DNA of 64,000 nucleotides from Geodermatophilus obscurus DSM 43160 (GTDB taxonomy: Bacteria > Actinomycetota > Actinomycetes > Mycobacteriales > Geodermatophilaceae). Numbering within the stretch: position 1 is the first letter of the stretch; each line of letters opens with the position of its first letter. Under the pieces are notes generated by a model. That model ran no database searches. It saw only the letters and a list, made by a program, of their open reading frames with translations, and had not been told where the DNA came from. The stretch covers positions 4,340,001 to 4,404,000 of the forward strand of contig NC_013757.1 in NCBI RefSeq assembly GCF_000025345.1, read 5' to 3'. Below, in pieces: positions 8,387 through 22,970 of this stretch. The translations under genes and the position numbers were made by a program.

Positions 8387-8420
8387 GAACGGCCGGGTCC
8401 CATTCGGGACCCGGCCGTTC
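8387..8420. terminator. Perfect 15-bp hairpin between atpD and atpC
   Basis: Arms 8387-8401 and 8406-8420 are exact reverse complements (GAACGGCCGGGTCCC on the left) with loop ATTC. No T-run follows on either side, so it would act as a GC-rich, U-less actinobacterial terminator or an RNA-processing signal downstream of atpD. Confidence 0.65.
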
Positions 8421-8451
8421 TCGTCGGCGCTGGAACGACCCTCCTGCAGGG

Positions 8452-8544
8452 CCCCGCCGGCCCCGTCCCGGGTCCCGCCCCGAACCTGCGAGGAGTGGGG
8501 AGGACGGGGTCCTTCGACGAGTGGCGGGGGCAGGGGGTCCTTCC
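8452..8544 (-). repeat. Dispersed palindromic repeat, copy 4, adjoining the atpD stop
   Basis: GCCCCGCCGGCCCCGTCCCG, CCCCGAACCTGCGAGGAG and GGGGAGGACGGGGTCCTTCG form the unit, with the extra tail GGGGGCAGGGGGTCCTTCC up to the atpD stop codon (8545-8547). Confidence 0.75.
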
Positions 8545-11039
<2,495 letters not shown>

Positions 11040-11041
11040 GG

Positions 11042-12679
<1,638 letters not shown>

Positions 12680-12734
12680 GGCGTGGTGTCCTCTTCCCTG
12701 CTGGGTGGTGTCTGGGTGGGGAGCCGGGTCGCGG

Positions 12735-13607
12735 TCAGCCGACGAGCCGTCGGCCGGCGGCCTCGAGACGGTGCGCGATGCTGCCGTCGATGACCTCGTC
12801 ACCGACGCGGATGACCAGGCCACCGAGCACGCCGGGGTCGACGACCACCTGCAGGCCGATCGGCCGGTGGTAGAGCCGCCCCAGGAGCTCGGCGAGCCGG
12901 CGCTCCTGCGCATCGGTCAGCGGCACGGCGGTCGTCACGCGCGCCACCGACTGCCCGCGGCGGGTCGAGGCCGCCTCGGAGAGCCGCTCGACGACGTTCT
13001 CGGCGTGGCCGATGGTCCGTCCGGTGAGGTGGTTGCGCAGCAGCATCGCCGTGATCGGGCTGACCCGACCGGCGAGCAGTCCGTCCAGCAACGCAGCCTT
13101 GCCCGTGACCGGCGCGGTGCGGTCGCTGAGGATCCGGGACAGTTCCGCATCCCCGCCGACGATACGCCCGAACCGGAACAGCTCGTCCTCGACGCCGTCG
13201 AGCTCGCCGCGGGTTTCCGCGGCATCCAGCGCGGCGTCCGTGGCCAGGGTCTCGGTCGCCTCCACCAGGTCCAGCGGCCGCGACCAGCGCTGCCGGGCCG
13301 CGGTCTCGACCAGGTCGAGCGTGGCGCCCGAGACCCGCCCGGAGAGCAGCCGCCGTGCCACGCCGGCCCGATCGGCCGGGGAGCCCGAGGGATCCGACAG
13401 CGCGCGGCGCAGCGAGACCTGCCCGTCCAGGAGGTGGGCGACGGCGAACAGCTCCTCGGCCAGGGCCACGAGCTCCTCGTCGGTCGCGGCCCGCTCCTGG
13501 CCGGTCAGCCGGTCCCGCGCCCGCTCGAGCAGGCCGGAGGCCGGCCGGGTGAGCTCGGTCAGGCGTTCCCGTACCGCGCGGAGCGCCTCGCGGCTGGAGG
13601 CATCCAT
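12735..13607 (-). CDS. atpH: ATP synthase F1 subunit delta
   Basis: 290 residues. Peripheral-stalk subunit linking F1 to subunit b. The C-terminal half carries the OSCP/delta signature ([20 protein letters not shown] and [21 protein letters not shown]). The N-terminal part is a helical bundle longer than the E. coli protein but typical of actinobacteria. The ATG at 13607 overlaps the atpF stop by one base (TGATG), so translation is coupled. Confidence 0.95.
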   Translation of the reverse strand: MDASSREALRAVRERLTELTRPASGLLERARDRLTGQERAATDEELVALAEELFAVAHLLDGQVSLRRALSDPSGSPADRAGVARRLLSGRVSGATLDLVETAARQRWSRPLDLVEATETLATDAALDAAETRGELDGVEDELFRFGRIVGGDAELSRILSDRTAPVTGKAALLDGLLAGRVSPITAMLLRNHLTGRTIGHAENVVERLSEAASTRRGQSVARVTTAVPLTDAQERRLAELLGRLYHRPIGLQVVVDPGVLGGLVIRVGDEVIDGSIAHRLEAAGRRLVG

Positions 13608-14194
13608 CAGCGGTCGCCCTGCACGTACACCGTGCTGCCGGTGGCGCTTCCCCGGCCGTCCGGCGAGGCGCCGGCGGCCATGCCGTCGAGCTGGTCGAGG
13701 AAGCGGTCGACCGTGCCGCTGCGGCGCGCCTGGTCCTCGAGGGACTCGCCGACGACGCGGCCGGCGAGGTCGACGGCGAGCCGGCCGATCTGGCCGCGCA
13801 GCTCGTTGACGACCTGCTGGCGCGAGGTGGCCAGCTGCTCCTCACCGCGGGCGACGATCCGCGCGGACTCCTCCTGGGCCTGGGCCCGGAGCTCCTCGAG
13901 GATCTGCTGCCCCTCGGCGCGGGCCTGGTCGCGGATCTGCGCGGCCTCGGTACGCGCCTCGGCCAGCTGGGCGCGGTACTGCTCCAGCGCGGCCTTGGCC
14001 TCGGCCTGCATCGACTCGGCCCGCTCGATGCCACCCTCGATCGCCTCGCGGCGGGCCCGGAAGACCTGCTCGAAGCGCGGCCAGACGAACTTGCCCAGGA
14101 CGAAGAAGGCGATCGCGAAGGTGATCGTCCCGATAATGATCTCCCCCACCGGGGGGAGCAGCGGGTTGGCCGACTCCGCAGCCAGGGTTCTCAT
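13607..14194 (-). CDS. atpF: ATP synthase Fo subunit b
   Basis: 195 residues from ATG 14194 (198 from GTG 14203). One transmembrane helix near the N-terminus ([20 protein letters not shown], about residues 20-40) is followed by a long charged coiled coil running from about residue 45 to 175 ([20 protein letters not shown] and so on). It forms the membrane-anchored peripheral stalk. An AGGGA ribosome site lies 3 bases from the GTG and 10 bases from the ATG, so the choice between the two starts is open. Upstream of atpH and downstream of atpE. Confidence 0.93.
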   Translation of the reverse strand: MRTLAAESANPLLPPVGEIIIGTITFAIAFFVLGKFVWPRFEQVFRARREAIEGGIERAESMQAEAKAALEQYRAQLAEARTEAAQIRDQARAEGQQILEELRAQAQEESARIVARGEEQLATSRQQVVNELRGQIGRLAVDLAGRVVGESLEDQARRSGTVDRFLDQLDGMAAGASPDGRGSATGSTVYVQGDR

Positions 14195-14240
14195 GCTCAG
14201 CACGTCCCTACGTCAGGTGGGGTCCGACCTGGGGACCAGG

Positions 14241-15359
<1,119 letters not shown>

Positions 15360-15363
<4 letters not shown>

Positions 15364-15689
15364 CGTTGTCCCTTCTGCGTCCTGGTCGGGCTGCGGCGCC
15401 CGCCCCGGGTGGAGCCGGTGCGCCCGGGCCCCTCCGTCGGGGGCAGGGCGCCGTACTTGACGACCACCAGGTAGATGGCCACCGTCAGGCCGAGGAGCAC
15501 GCCGATGAGGGCGACGAAGCGGGTGCCCCACCAGCGGTCGAGCGCCAGCCCGACCCCGCCCCACACGATGATCCCCGAGAGCATGGTCCCGGTGATCCCC
15601 CAACCCATGTCGGCCCCGCTGGGCTGACGGTCGGCTGGCGGTGCAGGTCGAGGTCGGGAACCCCCGCTGGAGGAGCTGTCCTCGGCCAT
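15360..15689 (-). CDS. AtpZ/AtpI-like small membrane protein upstream of atpB
   Basis: 109 residues. A hydrophilic Ser/Pro-rich N-terminus of about 27 residues is followed by two transmembrane helices (MGWGITGTMLSGIIVWGGVG and FVALIGVLLGLTVAIYLVVV) joined by the short loop LALDRWWGTR. This is the architecture and loop of the AtpZ/AtpI family, which is encoded next to Fo genes and implicated in c-ring assembly or cation supply. The C-terminus is Arg/Gly-rich. ATG at 15689 chosen as the first start close to the conserved part. The stop overlaps the atpB start by 4 bases. Confidence 0.78.
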
Positions 15690-15703
15690 CGGCCGGGACA
15701 CTA

Positions 15704-16204
15704 TCAGCCGCGTGTCGCGGGGTTCTCCGGCGGCGGTGGGGTTCCCCCGGTCGAGGGCGGTGCGGGGGGCCGCGCACGAGGCGGGGCGGGTGGGGTCACG
15801 TAGTACAGCCGCCGGGTCCAGACCCAGCGCTGCTGGACGACGCTCCACAGCAGCGCTCCGGCGATCACCGTCCACGCCAGCGTGCGGCGGTCCACCCACC
15901 CGTCGGCCGGGAGCGACTGGAGGACCGCGACCAGCACCAGGATCTTGACGAAGAACGAGCCGAGGGCGGCCGGCAGCGTGAAGGCGTCACCGTGCCTGCC
16001 CGCCCAGGCGATGAGCAGGCCGGACAGGGCGAAGAAGGACGTGACGACGGCAGCGCCGAGCAGCACCGCGACGGCGGCGTCCCAGCCCACGAGCAGCCCG
16101 GCGACCGGCGCGGCCACGGCGGTGCACGCCGCGGTCACCGCCGTCCCTACGCGGAGGAAGGACAGGTCCCACGGGACCTGCTGCTCGCTCCCGGTGACGG
16201 TCAT
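15704..16204 (-). CDS. AtpI-like four-helix membrane protein
   Basis: 166 residues. Four hydrophobic segments are evident (around residues 17-37, 42-66, 79-98 and 110-126: LLGAAVVTSFFALSGLLIAW is the second). A Pro-rich cytoplasmic tail of about 30 residues follows (APPSTGGTPPPPENPA). The position corresponds to Rv1303 in M. tuberculosis, an ATP synthase I-like protein next to atpB, and the size and helix pattern agree; the sequence is too diverged to be certain. ATG overlaps the wecA stop (ATGA), so it is translated in the same operon. Confidence 0.65.
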   Translation of the reverse strand: MTVTGSEQQVPWDLSFLRVGTAVTAACTAVAAPVAGLLVGWDAAVAVLLGAAVVTSFFALSGLLIAWAGRHGDAFTLPAALGSFFVKILVLVAVLQSLPADGWVDRRTLAWTVIAGALLWSVVQQRWVWTRRLYYVTPPAPPRARPPAPPSTGGTPPPPENPATRG

Positions 16205-17451
16205 CGGACTCCCTGGGGAGAGGGCTTGCCGGCCGGGTCGGCCGGCCGGCCGGGGACGGAGGGGGCGGTGGCGCGCAGCGCCCGCGCCGTGGGGTGGTCG
16301 GCCCGGCTGCGCTGCCGCTGGGCCTCGAGCTCGGCGGCACGGGCCTCGCGGGCGGCCCGCCGGGCGCGCGGGCTGAGGACGACCACGACGCCGAGGACGA
16401 GCAGCACCGCGATGCCGACGAGCAGCTCCACCTTGCCGCCGGTGATCGACAGCATCACCGCCCCGAAGGAGAGCAGCGCGGCCCAGAAGTACATGACGAG
16501 CACCGCGCGCCGGTGCGAGTGGCCGATTGCCAGCAGCCGGTGGTGCAGGTGCATCTTGTCGGGCGAGAACGGCGAGCGGCCGCGGAGGCTGCGGCGGACG
16601 ACGGCCATCACCAGGTCGATGAACGGGATCGACAGGACCGCGATCGGGACCAGCAGCGGCAGGGCCAGCGGCAGCAGGGTGGCCGCTGAGTCGAACGTCT
16701 GCGGGTCGGCCTGCCCGGTGGCCGAGACCGCGGCCGCGGACAGCATCAGGCCGACCAGCATCGAGCCGGAGTCGCCCATGAAGATGCGGGCCGGGCTGAA
16801 GTTGTGCGGCAGGAACCCCAGGCAGGCGCCGGCCAGCACCGCGGTGATCAGGGCCGGGGCGCTCGCGATGTCGTCGTAGCCCTCGACCCCGAGGTGGTAG
16901 CTGTAGGCGAAGAACGCCAGCGCGGCGATCGCGGAGACGCCCGCGGCCAGGCCGTCGAGGCCGTCGATGAAGTTCAGCGCGTTGACCGTCAGCACGGTGA
17001 GCAGCAGGGTCAGCGGGACGCCGATGTCGGGTCCGAGCGAGAGCGTCCCGATGTCGGCGACCGGCAGGAAGACGAAGGCCAGCTGCACGCCGAGCAGCAC
17101 CATCACGCCGGCGGCGGCGATCTGGCCGGTGAGCTTGGTCAGCGCGTCCAGGCCCCACTTGTCGTCGAGGACGCCCAGCGCGCAGATCAGCCCGCCGGCG
17201 GCCAGGACGGCGGCGGTCTGGGAGTCGTCGAAGGTGCGCTGCAGCGCGGGCAGCCGGGTGGCGACCAGCACCGCCGCGGCGACCCCCAGGTACATCGCGA
17301 CGCCGCCCCCGCGCGGGGTGGGGATGACGTGCACGTCGCGTTCGCGCGGCGCGGCCATCATCCGCAGCCGGACCGCCGCCAGCCGCACCACCGGGGTCGC
17401 CAGGTAGGTGACCAGCCCGGCGGTGAGCAGGACGACGGCGTACTCGCGCAT
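16201..17451 (-). CDS. wecA: Polyprenyl-phosphate GlcNAc-1-phosphate transferase (WecA/Rfe-like)
   Basis: 416 residues, multispanning membrane enzyme of the MraY/WecA family. Motifs in order: TPRGGGVAMYLG, GVLDDKWGLDALTKLTGQ (the DDxxD magnesium site), NALNFIDGLDGLAAG, LGFLPHNFSPARIFMGDSGS, and PDKMHLHHRLL (the HxHH loop specific to WecA-type enzymes). It starts linker-unit or related envelope glycan synthesis by transferring GlcNAc-1-P from UDP-GlcNAc to the lipid carrier. The C-terminal 60 residues are Arg- and Ala-rich and variable. Same location as rfe (Rv1302) upstream of the atp operon. Confidence 0.92.
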   Translation of the reverse strand: MREYAVVLLTAGLVTYLATPVVRLAAVRLRMMAAPRERDVHVIPTPRGGGVAMYLGVAAAVLVATRLPALQRTFDDSQTAAVLAAGGLICALGVLDDKWGLDALTKLTGQIAAAGVMVLLGVQLAFVFLPVADIGTLSLGPDIGVPLTLLLTVLTVNALNFIDGLDGLAAGVSAIAALAFFAYSYHLGVEGYDDIASAPALITAVLAGACLGFLPHNFSPARIFMGDSGSMLVGLMLSAAAVSATGQADPQTFDSAATLLPLALPLLVPIAVLSIPFIDLVMAVVRRSLRGRSPFSPDKMHLHHRLLAIGHSHRRAVLVMYFWAALLSFGAVMLSITGGKVELLVGIAVLLVLGVVVVLSPRARRAAREARAAELEAQRQRSRADHPTARALRATAPSVPGRPADPAGKPSPQGVR

Positions 17452-17454
17452 GGG

Positions 17455-17526
17455 TCAGGCGGCGCCGGAGACGCTCACGGGCGAGTGCGTCCGGCCGGAG
17501 GCGGTGCCCCAGGAGCGGGTGCTCAT
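17455..17526 (-). other. Possible 23-codon leader ORF upstream of wecA
   Basis: ATG at 17526 opens a frame of 23 codons (MSTRSWGTASGRTHSPVSVS and three more residues) ending 3 bp before the wecA ATG. GGGAG lies about 11 bases upstream. Third positions are mostly G/C. It may be a translated leader or chance; nothing in its sequence resembles an attenuator peptide. Confidence 0.2.
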
Positions 17527-17619
17527 CGCGGCGGATCTCCCGGGGATCGACGACGGACTGGAGTCCCACGGTATCGCTCCGGCGCCCCGCCCACCGTCAG
17601 CCGCTGAGCGGCGGCGGCC

Positions 17620-18294
17620 CTAGTCGACGATCCCGGGGACGACCTCGCGCAACCGGTCGACCGGGATGGCACCGACCCGCAGCACCCGTGGGGCCGGCAC
17701 GGTGCAGTCGACGATCGTGCTGGCGGCGGACCCGGCGCGCGGTCCGCCGTCCAGGACGACGGCCGCGTGCACCCCCAGCTGGGCGACGGCCTCGTCGGCG
17801 GTGGTGGCGGCCGGCCGGCCGGAACGGTTGGCGCTGGAGACCGCGAGCGGGCCGGTGCGCCGCAGCAGGTCGCGGGCGACCTCGTCGTCGGGCAGCCGGA
17901 CGGCGACGGTGCCCTCGGCGTCCCCCAGGTCCCAGGCCAGGGACGACGCGTGCTCGAGGACAAGGGTCAGCCCCCCGGGCCAGAACGCCTCGGCCAGCGC
18001 CGTGGCGACCGGCGGGACCACGGTGACCAGCCCGACCAGCGTCGAGGCCTCGCCGATGAGCACCGGGACCGGCATCGTGCGGCCGCGGTTCTTGGCCGCC
18101 AGCAGCGCGGCGACCGCCGATGGGGTGAAGGCGTCGGCGGCGACGCCGTACACGGTGTCGGTGGGCATCAGCACCAGCTCGCCGTTGCCGATCGCCGCCG
18201 CCGCGGCGTCCAGCCCGGCGGCGCGGGCGTCGGGGTCGGAGCAGTCGTAGGTCGCCGGGGTCGAAGACGGAGCCACGGGGGGCGAGTCTGTCAT
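17620..18294 (-). CDS. L-threonylcarbamoyladenylate synthase (TsaC/Sua5/YrdC family)
   Basis: 224 residues, the short TsaC-like form without a Sua5 C-terminal domain. It makes threonylcarbamoyl-AMP for the t6A37 modification of ANN-decoding tRNAs. The N-terminal ELVLMPTDTVYGVAADAF, AAKNRGRTMPVPVLIGEA (the KxR motif) and PLAVSSANRSGRPAAT (SxN motif) line the basic RNA/ATP cleft. ATG at 18294 overlaps the prmC stop (ATGA). The gene order prfA-prmC-tsaC-wecA is standard in actinobacteria. Confidence 0.93.
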   Translation of the reverse strand: MTDSPPVAPSSTPATYDCSDPDARAAGLDAAAAAIGNGELVLMPTDTVYGVAADAFTPSAVAALLAAKNRGRTMPVPVLIGEASTLVGLVTVVPPVATALAEAFWPGGLTLVLEHASSLAWDLGDAEGTVAVRLPDDEVARDLLRRTGPLAVSSANRSGRPAATTADEAVAQLGVHAAVVLDGGPRAGSAASTIVDCTVPAPRVLRVGAIPVDRLREVVPGIVD

Positions 18295-19151
18295 CCCCCG
18301 GTCCGGTGTGCGGTCGTGTACCGCGGACGGCCGGCCAGGTCGGGGTGGTCCTCGACGCCGGTCCAGCTGCCGGAGGCCCGCACCAGCGCGGGCAGCGCAC
18401 CGCCCTGCTGGTCGGCGTGCTCGATGCCCAGCCCGCCACCGGGCCGCAGCAGCCGGGCGGCGGTCCGCAGCAGACCGCGGACGACGTCGAGACCGTCCGG
18501 GCCGCCCCACAGCGCCAGCGGCGGGTCGTGGTCGGCGACCTCGCGCGGCACCGTCGCGCCGTCCGGCACGTACGGCGGGTTGGAGACGACGAGGTCGACC
18601 GTGCCGTCGAGCTCCCGCAGCAGGCCCGGGTCGGTCATGTCCCCGGACAGCACGTCGACGGGGGTGTCCCCCGCCGCGGCGCGGCTCGCGGCGTTGTGCC
18701 GGGTCCACTCGATCGCGCCGGGGTCACGCTCGACGGCGGTCACCCGCGCGCCGGGGTGCTCGTGCGCGATCGACAGCGCGATGGCGCCCGAACCGCTGCC
18801 CAGGTCGACGACTACCGGCTCGGCGAGACCGGCCAGCCGGGCGAGCGCCCACTCGACGAGCTGCTCGGTCTCCGGTCGCGGCACGAAGACGCCGGGGCCG
18901 ACGGCGAGCTCCAGGGAACGGAACGGGGCACGGCCGGTGAGGTGCTGCAGCGGCACCCGGTCGGCGCGCTGTCCGGCGAGGCCCTCGAAGCGGGCTACCG
19001 CGTCGTCCGGCACCTCGCCGAGGGTCAGCAGGCCGGCGCGGGAGACGCCGAGCACGTGGGCGAGCAGCAGTTCGGCGTCCACCCGTGGTGACTCGACGCC
19101 GGCGTCGGCGAGCCGCCGTGCCGCGTCAGCCAGCAGCGAGCGGGTGTTCAG
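18291..19151 (-). CDS. prmC: Release factor glutamine methyltransferase (PrmC/HemK)
   Basis: About 286 residues. It N5-methylates the GGQ glutamine of release factors. The N-terminal helical domain is recognisable ([20 protein letters not shown], then [18 protein letters not shown]), followed by the SAM site [20 protein letters not shown] and the catalytic NPPY in [13 protein letters not shown], then [14 protein letters not shown]. No ATG, GTG or TTG exists in frame at the expected N-terminus. The best fit is CTG at 19151, which overlaps the prfA stop as CTGA. The first conventional start (GTG 19082) would remove the first conserved helix. A non-canonical start is therefore inferred. Confidence 0.88.
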   Translation of the reverse strand: MNTRSLLADAARRLADAGVESPRVDAELLLAHVLGVSRAGLLTLGEVPDDAVARFEGLAGQRADRVPLQHLTGRAPFRSLELAVGPGVFVPRPETEQLVEWALARLAGLAEPVVVDLGSGSGAIALSIAHEHPGARVTAVERDPGAIEWTRHNAASRAAAGDTPVDVLSGDMTDPGLLRELDGTVDLVVSNPPYVPDGATVPREVADHDPPLALWGGPDGLDVVRGLLRTAARLLRPGGGLGIEHADQQGGALPALVRASGSWTGVEDHPDLAGRPRYTTAHRTGG

Positions 19152-20239
19152 GACCCGGCCGCCAGCAGCTCGGCGGTGTGCGCGCGGGTGAGCGCGTCGA
19201 TGACGGGGTCGAGCTCCCCGTCGAGCACCTGGTCGAGGTTGTGCGCCTTGAACCCGACCCGGTGGTCGGAGATCCGGCTCTCCGGGAAGTTGTAGGTGCG
19301 CACCCGCTCGCTGCGGTCGACGGTGCGGACCTGGCTGCGGCGCTGGTCGCTGGCGGCCGCGGCGGCCTCGTCCCGGGCGGCGGCCAGCAGCCGGGAGCGC
19401 AGCACGCGCAGCGCCGACTCGCGGTTCTGCAGCTGGCTCTTCTCGTTCTGCGAGCTGACCACGATGCCGGTCGGCAGGTGCGTGATCCGGACGGCGGAGT
19501 CGGTGGTGTTCACGCTCTGCCCACCGGGGCCCGAGGAGCGGAAGACGTCGATGCGCAGGTCGTTCGGGTCGACGGTCACGTCGACCTCCTCGGCCTCGGG
19601 CAGCACGAGGACGCCGACGGCGGAGGTGTGGATGCGGCCCTGCGACTCGGTGACCGGCACCCGCTGGACCCGGTGCACGCCGCCCTCGAACTTCAGCCGC
19701 GACCAGATGCCCTCGTCGCTGCGGGACTTCACCGCGATGGCGACGTCCTTGTAGCCGCCCAGGTCGGCGGGGACGGCGTCGAGCACCTCGGTCGCCCAGC
19801 CGCGCCGCTCGGCGTAGCGCAGGTACATGCGCAGCAGGTCGCCGGCGAACAGCGCCGACTCCGCGCCCCCCTCCCCCGCCTTGATCTCGAGGATGACGTC
19901 CTTGTCGTCGTCGGGGTCCTCGGGCACCAGCAAGGAGCGCAGCCGCTCCTCCAGCTCGGGCACCCGCTGCTCGAGGGCGGCCGCCTCGGCGGCGAAGGAT
20001 GCGTCCTCGTCGGCGAGCTCGCGGGCGGCGGCGAGGTCGTCGCGGACGGCGTCCAGCGCGCGCTTGGTCTCCACCAGCGGGGCCAGCTGCGCGTAGCGGC
20101 GGCCCAGCCGGCGGGCCCGGGAGGCGTCGGCGTGCACGGCGGGGTCGGCCAGCTCGGTCTCCAGCGCGGCGTGCTCGGCCAGCAGCCCGCTCAGGCGATC
20201 GCTCGCCCCACCCGACCCGGCGTCGGTGCTGCTGCTCAT
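19148..20239 (-). CDS. prfA: Peptide chain release factor 1
   Basis: 363 residues, normal length. It recognises UAA and UAG and triggers peptidyl-tRNA hydrolysis. The codon-recognition PxT motif appears as PVT in [19 protein letters not shown], and the catalytic GGQ lies in [19 protein letters not shown]. The long N-terminal helical region has a coiled-coil character. ATG at 20239 is preceded by AGAGGA at 6 bases. Its substrate relationship with PrmC, encoded immediately downstream, is the usual one. Confidence 0.97.
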   Translation of the reverse strand: MSSSTDAGSGGASDRLSGLLAEHAALETELADPAVHADASRARRLGRRYAQLAPLVETKRALDAVRDDLAAARELADEDASFAAEAAALEQRVPELEERLRSLLVPEDPDDDKDVILEIKAGEGGAESALFAGDLLRMYLRYAERRGWATEVLDAVPADLGGYKDVAIAVKSRSDEGIWSRLKFEGGVHRVQRVPVTESQGRIHTSAVGVLVLPEAEEVDVTVDPNDLRIDVFRSSGPGGQSVNTTDSAVRITHLPTGIVVSSQNEKSQLQNRESALRVLRSRLLAAARDEAAAAASDQRRSQVRTVDRSERVRTYNFPESRISDHRVGFKAHNLDQVLDGELDPVIDALTRAHTAELLAAGS

Positions 20240-20278
20240 GAGTGGTCCTCTCGAGGGTGGTACCGGGGCTGGACACGA

Positions 20279-20319
20279 CGACGGCGCCCGCCCCACACGA
20301 GGTGGGACGGGCGCCGTCG
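20279..20319 (-). terminator. GC-rich hairpin between rpmE and prfA
   Basis: Left arm from 20279 and right arm to 20319 pair over 12 bp and, after one C/A mismatch, another 5 bp, with loop ACGAG. It lies just downstream of the rpmE stop. There is no T-run. Confidence 0.6.
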
Positions 20320-20325
20320 GGGGGA

Positions 20326-20550
20326 CTACTGGCCGGCGTTGGCGTTGCGCTTGCCGAACCGCTTCTCGAAGCGGGCCACGCGGCCGCCGGTGTCCAGGAT
20401 CCGCTGCTTGCCCGTGTAGAAGGGGTGGCAGGCGGAGCAGGTCTCGACGGTCAGCGTGCCGCCGGGCGCCGTGCTGCGGGTGGTGAAGGTGTTCCCGCAA
20501 CCACAGGTCACCGTGGTGGTGTGGTACTCGGGGTGGATGCCGGGCTTCAT
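20326..20550 (-). CDS. rpmE: 50S ribosomal protein L31 (bL31), zinc-binding form
   Basis: 74 residues beginning [20 protein letters not shown]. Four cysteines (16, 18, 38, 41) form the zinc site of the C+ type of bL31, which is usually replaced by a C- paralogue under zinc limitation. The C-terminal [12 protein letters not shown] is basic. It sits between prfA and rho as in M. tuberculosis (Rv1298). ATG start at 20550. Confidence 0.97.
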   Translation of the reverse strand: MKPGIHPEYHTTTVTCGCGNTFTTRSTAPGGTLTVETCSACHPFYTGKQRILDTGGRVARFEKRFGKRNANAGQ

Positions 20551-20670
20551 GTCGCCTCTTCCGGGAGTCTGTGCCGTTCAGGTGGTCGAACGCCGGCGGC
20601 CGGCCGGTCATTCCGGCTGCACAGCGGGGCTCGTCGCTCAGTGTCCCTGACGCCTGGCGACGTGCTGGAA

Positions 20671-20726
20671 CCGGCCCCGCTGCCACCCGCCGCGAGCGTG
20701 CGAGCGGCGGGGGCCAGCGGGGTCCT
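20671..20726 (-). repeat. Dispersed palindromic repeat, copy 5, adjoining the rho stop
   Basis: ACCGGCCCCGCTGCCACCCG, the inner CGCGAGCGTGCGAGCGGCGG and the outer GCGGGGTCCT arm. It ends directly at the rho stop codon (20727-20729). Confidence 0.7.
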
Positions 20727-22970
20727 TCAGTCGTTGCCGGGGCCGAGCGTCGTCTTCTGGATCTGCATGAGGAACTCGATGTTGTTGCGCGTCTTGCGCA
20801 GCTTGTCGAGCAGCAGCTCCAGCGCCTGCTGCGGCTCGAGCGCGGCGAGCACCCGGCGCAGCTTGATGACGATGGCCAGCTCGTCGGGCGACATGAGGAT
20901 CTCCTCCTTGCGCGTGCCCGACGCGTTGACGTCGACGGCCGGGAAGACCCGCTTGTCCGCTAGGCGGCGGTCCAGCTTGATCTCCGCGTTACCGGTGCCC
21001 TTGAACTCCTCGAAGATGACCGTGTCCATCGTGGAGCCGGTCTCCACCAGCGCCGAGGCGATGATGGTCAGCGAGCCGCCGTTCTCGATGTTGCGGGCGG
21101 CGCCGAGGAAGCGCTTGGGCGGGTAGAGCGCCGTGGAGTCGACACCACCGGAGAGGATGCGCCCGCTGGCGGGGGCCGCCAGGTTGTAGGCGCGGCCCAG
21201 GCGGGTGATCGAGTCCAGCAGCACGACGACGTCGTGGCCCATCTCGACCAGGCGCTTGGCCCGCTCGATGGACAGCTCGGCGACCGTGGTGTGGTCCGAC
21301 GGCGGCCGGTCGAAGGTCGAGGCGATGACCTCGCCCTTCACCGAGCGCTGCATGTCGGTGACCTCCTCGGGCCGCTCGTCGACGAGGACGACCATGAGGT
21401 GGCACTCGGGGTTGTTCGTCGTGATCGCGTTGGCGATCGACTGCAGCACCATCGTCTTGCCGGCCTTGGGGGGCGACACGATGAGCGCGCGCTGCCCCTT
21501 GCCGATCGGCATGACCAGGTCGATGACCCGGGTCGTCAACTGGTGCGACTCGGTCTCCAGCCGCAGGCGCTCCTGCGGGTAGAGCGGGGTCAGCTTGGTG
21601 AACTCCGGGCGCTGCCGGGCCTGCTCGGGCTCCAGGCCGTTGACGGTGTCCAGCCGGACCAGCGCGTTGTACTTGTCCTTGCGCTCGCCCTCGCGGGGCT
21701 GGCGGACGGCGCCGGTGATCGCGTCACCGCGGCGCAGGCCGTAGCGGCGCACCTGCGACAGCGAGACGTAGACGTCGTTCGGGCCGGTCAGGTAACCCGA
21801 GGTGCGGACGAACGCGTAGTTGTCGAGCACGTCGAGGATGCCGGCGACCGGCAGCAGGACGTCGTCCTCGCTGACGGTCGGCTCGTTCTGGTCGAACCGC
21901 TCGCGGTTGTTGGTGCCGCGGCGGTTGCGGTCCCGGTAGCGCCGACCCCGGCGGCCGCGACCGCCCTCGAAGTCGTCGTCGTCCTCGTCGTTGCGGTTGT
22001 CGTTCCCGCGCTCGGTGCGGTCGTTGCGGCTGTCGGTCCGGTTGTCGGGCCGGCCGCCGCGCTCGCCCCGGTCGGGACCGCGGTTGCCGTCGCGATCGGT
22101 GCGGCTGCCGTCACGGTCGGTCCGGTTGGCGTCACGGTCGGCGCGGCTGGCGTCACGGTCGGTGCGGCTGGCGTCACGGTCGGTCCGGTTGGCGTCACGG
22201 TCGGTGCGGCTGGCGTCGCGATTGCCGCGCTCGGCGCGGTCGCCGCCGTCCCGGTTGCCCTCACGCTCGCGGGCGTCGCCACGGCTGCCGCCGTCGCGCT
22301 CGCCGCGGTTGCGCCCGCGGTCGCGGTTGCGCTGCGGACGGTCGCCCTCGGTGCGCTCGTCGTCGGCCTGCTCAGGAGCCGTACCGGGGGCGGGGGCAGG
22401 GGCCTCGGCGCGCGGCTCGGGCGCGCTCGGCGCGGCCTCGACCGCCGGGGCGGAGCCCTCGGCGGCGACAGCGGAGCCCTCGGCAGCGGGAGCGGAGCCC
22501 TCGGCAGCGGGACCGGCACCCTCGGCAGCCGGGGCGCCGGCAGGCCGGCTGGCCGCACGACGGCGGCGCGGTGCGGCCTCGGTGCCCGCGTCGGACGACG
22601 AGGTCAGCGGGCCGCCGTTGGCGCCACCACTGATCGGGGCCTCGACCGGTGTGGCCGTGGCGGCCACCCCGCGGGCGGTGTCGGCGCCACGAGCGGCCGG
22701 GATGTCGGCGGGGGCGCCGTTGGGAGAGGCGCCACCAGTGCTCTCCCCGCCCACCTGGCGGGCGGAGATGGCGGCGACCAGGTCGCCCTTGCGCATCCGG
22801 CCGGTGCCGGAGATGCCGAGCTCGGCGGCCAGTCGCTGCAGCTCGGGCAGCAGCATGCCGGAGAGCCCGCTGCCGCGGCGACGGGTGCGGCCCGTCGTCC
22901 CAGAGGCGGCAGGTGCCTCGTCGTTGCCTGCGCCCTGCGGCGCGGTGACGAGGTCGGTGGTCTCGCTCAC
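20727..22970 (-). CDS. rho: Transcription termination factor Rho with long disordered insertion
   Basis: 747 residues against about 420 in E. coli. An N-terminal Rho_N helix domain ([19 protein letters not shown], then [11 protein letters not shown]) is split from the RNA-binding cold-shock domain ([20 protein letters not shown]) by roughly 290 residues of Ala/Pro-rich and then Arg/Asp/Asn-rich low-complexity sequence. The RecA-type motor is intact: [11 protein letters not shown]alker A near residue 510 and [16 protein letters not shown]alker B. Seven near-identical 7-residue units of the type [14 protein letters not shown] lie around residues 248-296. Actinobacterial Rho proteins are known for such RNA-binding insertions. 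GTG start at 22970 has GGAAGGA at 8 bases. Confidence 0.96.
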   Translation of the reverse strand: MSETTDLVTAPQGAGNDEAPAASGTTGRTRRRGSGLSGMLLPELQRLAAELGISGTGRMRKGDLVAAISARQVGGESTGGASPNGAPADIPAARGADTARGVAATATPVEAPISGGANGGPLTSSSDAGTEAAPRRRRAASRPAGAPAAEGAGPAAEGSAPAAEGSAVAAEGSAPAVEAAPSAPEPRAEAPAPAPGTAPEQADDERTEGDRPQRNRDRGRNRGERDGGSRGDAREREGNRDGGDRAERGNRDASRTDRDANRTDRDASRTDRDASRADRDANRTDRDGSRTDRDGNRGPDRGERGGRPDNRTDSRNDRTERGNDNRNDEDDDDFEGGRGRRGRRYRDRNRRGTNNRERFDQNEPTVSEDDVLLPVAGILDVLDNYAFVRTSGYLTGPNDVYVSLSQVRRYGLRRGDAITGAVRQPREGERKDKYNALVRLDTVNGLEPEQARQRPEFTKLTPLYPQERLRLETESHQLTTRVIDLVMPIGKGQRALIVSPPKAGKTMVLQSIANAITTNNPECHLMVVLVDERPEEVTDMQRSVKGEVIASTFDRPPSDHTTVAELSIERAKRLVEMGHDVVVLLDSITRLGRAYNLAAPASGRILSGGVDSTALYPPKRFLGAARNIENGGSLTIIASALVETGSTMDTVIFEEFKGTGNAEIKLDRRLADKRVFPAVDVNASGTRKEEILMSPDELAIVIKLRRVLAALEPQQALELLLDKLRKTRNNIEFLMQIQKTTLGPGND
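22081..22227 (-). repeat. Seven 21-bp tandem repeats inside rho
   Basis: Units begin at 22081, 22102, 22123, 22144, 22165, 22186 and 22207 and differ by a few bases each (typical unit CGGCTGGCGTCACGGTCGGT plus one base). The 21-bp period keeps the reading frame and encodes heptads of Arg, Asp, Ser/Asn and Thr. Copy-number change by slippage would lengthen or shorten the disordered region without a frameshift. Confidence 0.9.

Noticed and set aside
17408..17623. A 71-codon plus-strand frame between tsaC and wecA
   Set aside because: No ribosome site, antisense to wecA at its start and shadow-type composition.
22081..22227. Possible CRISPR array
   Set aside because: The 21-bp units are directly contiguous with no spacers and encode Rho heptads; no cas genes are present.
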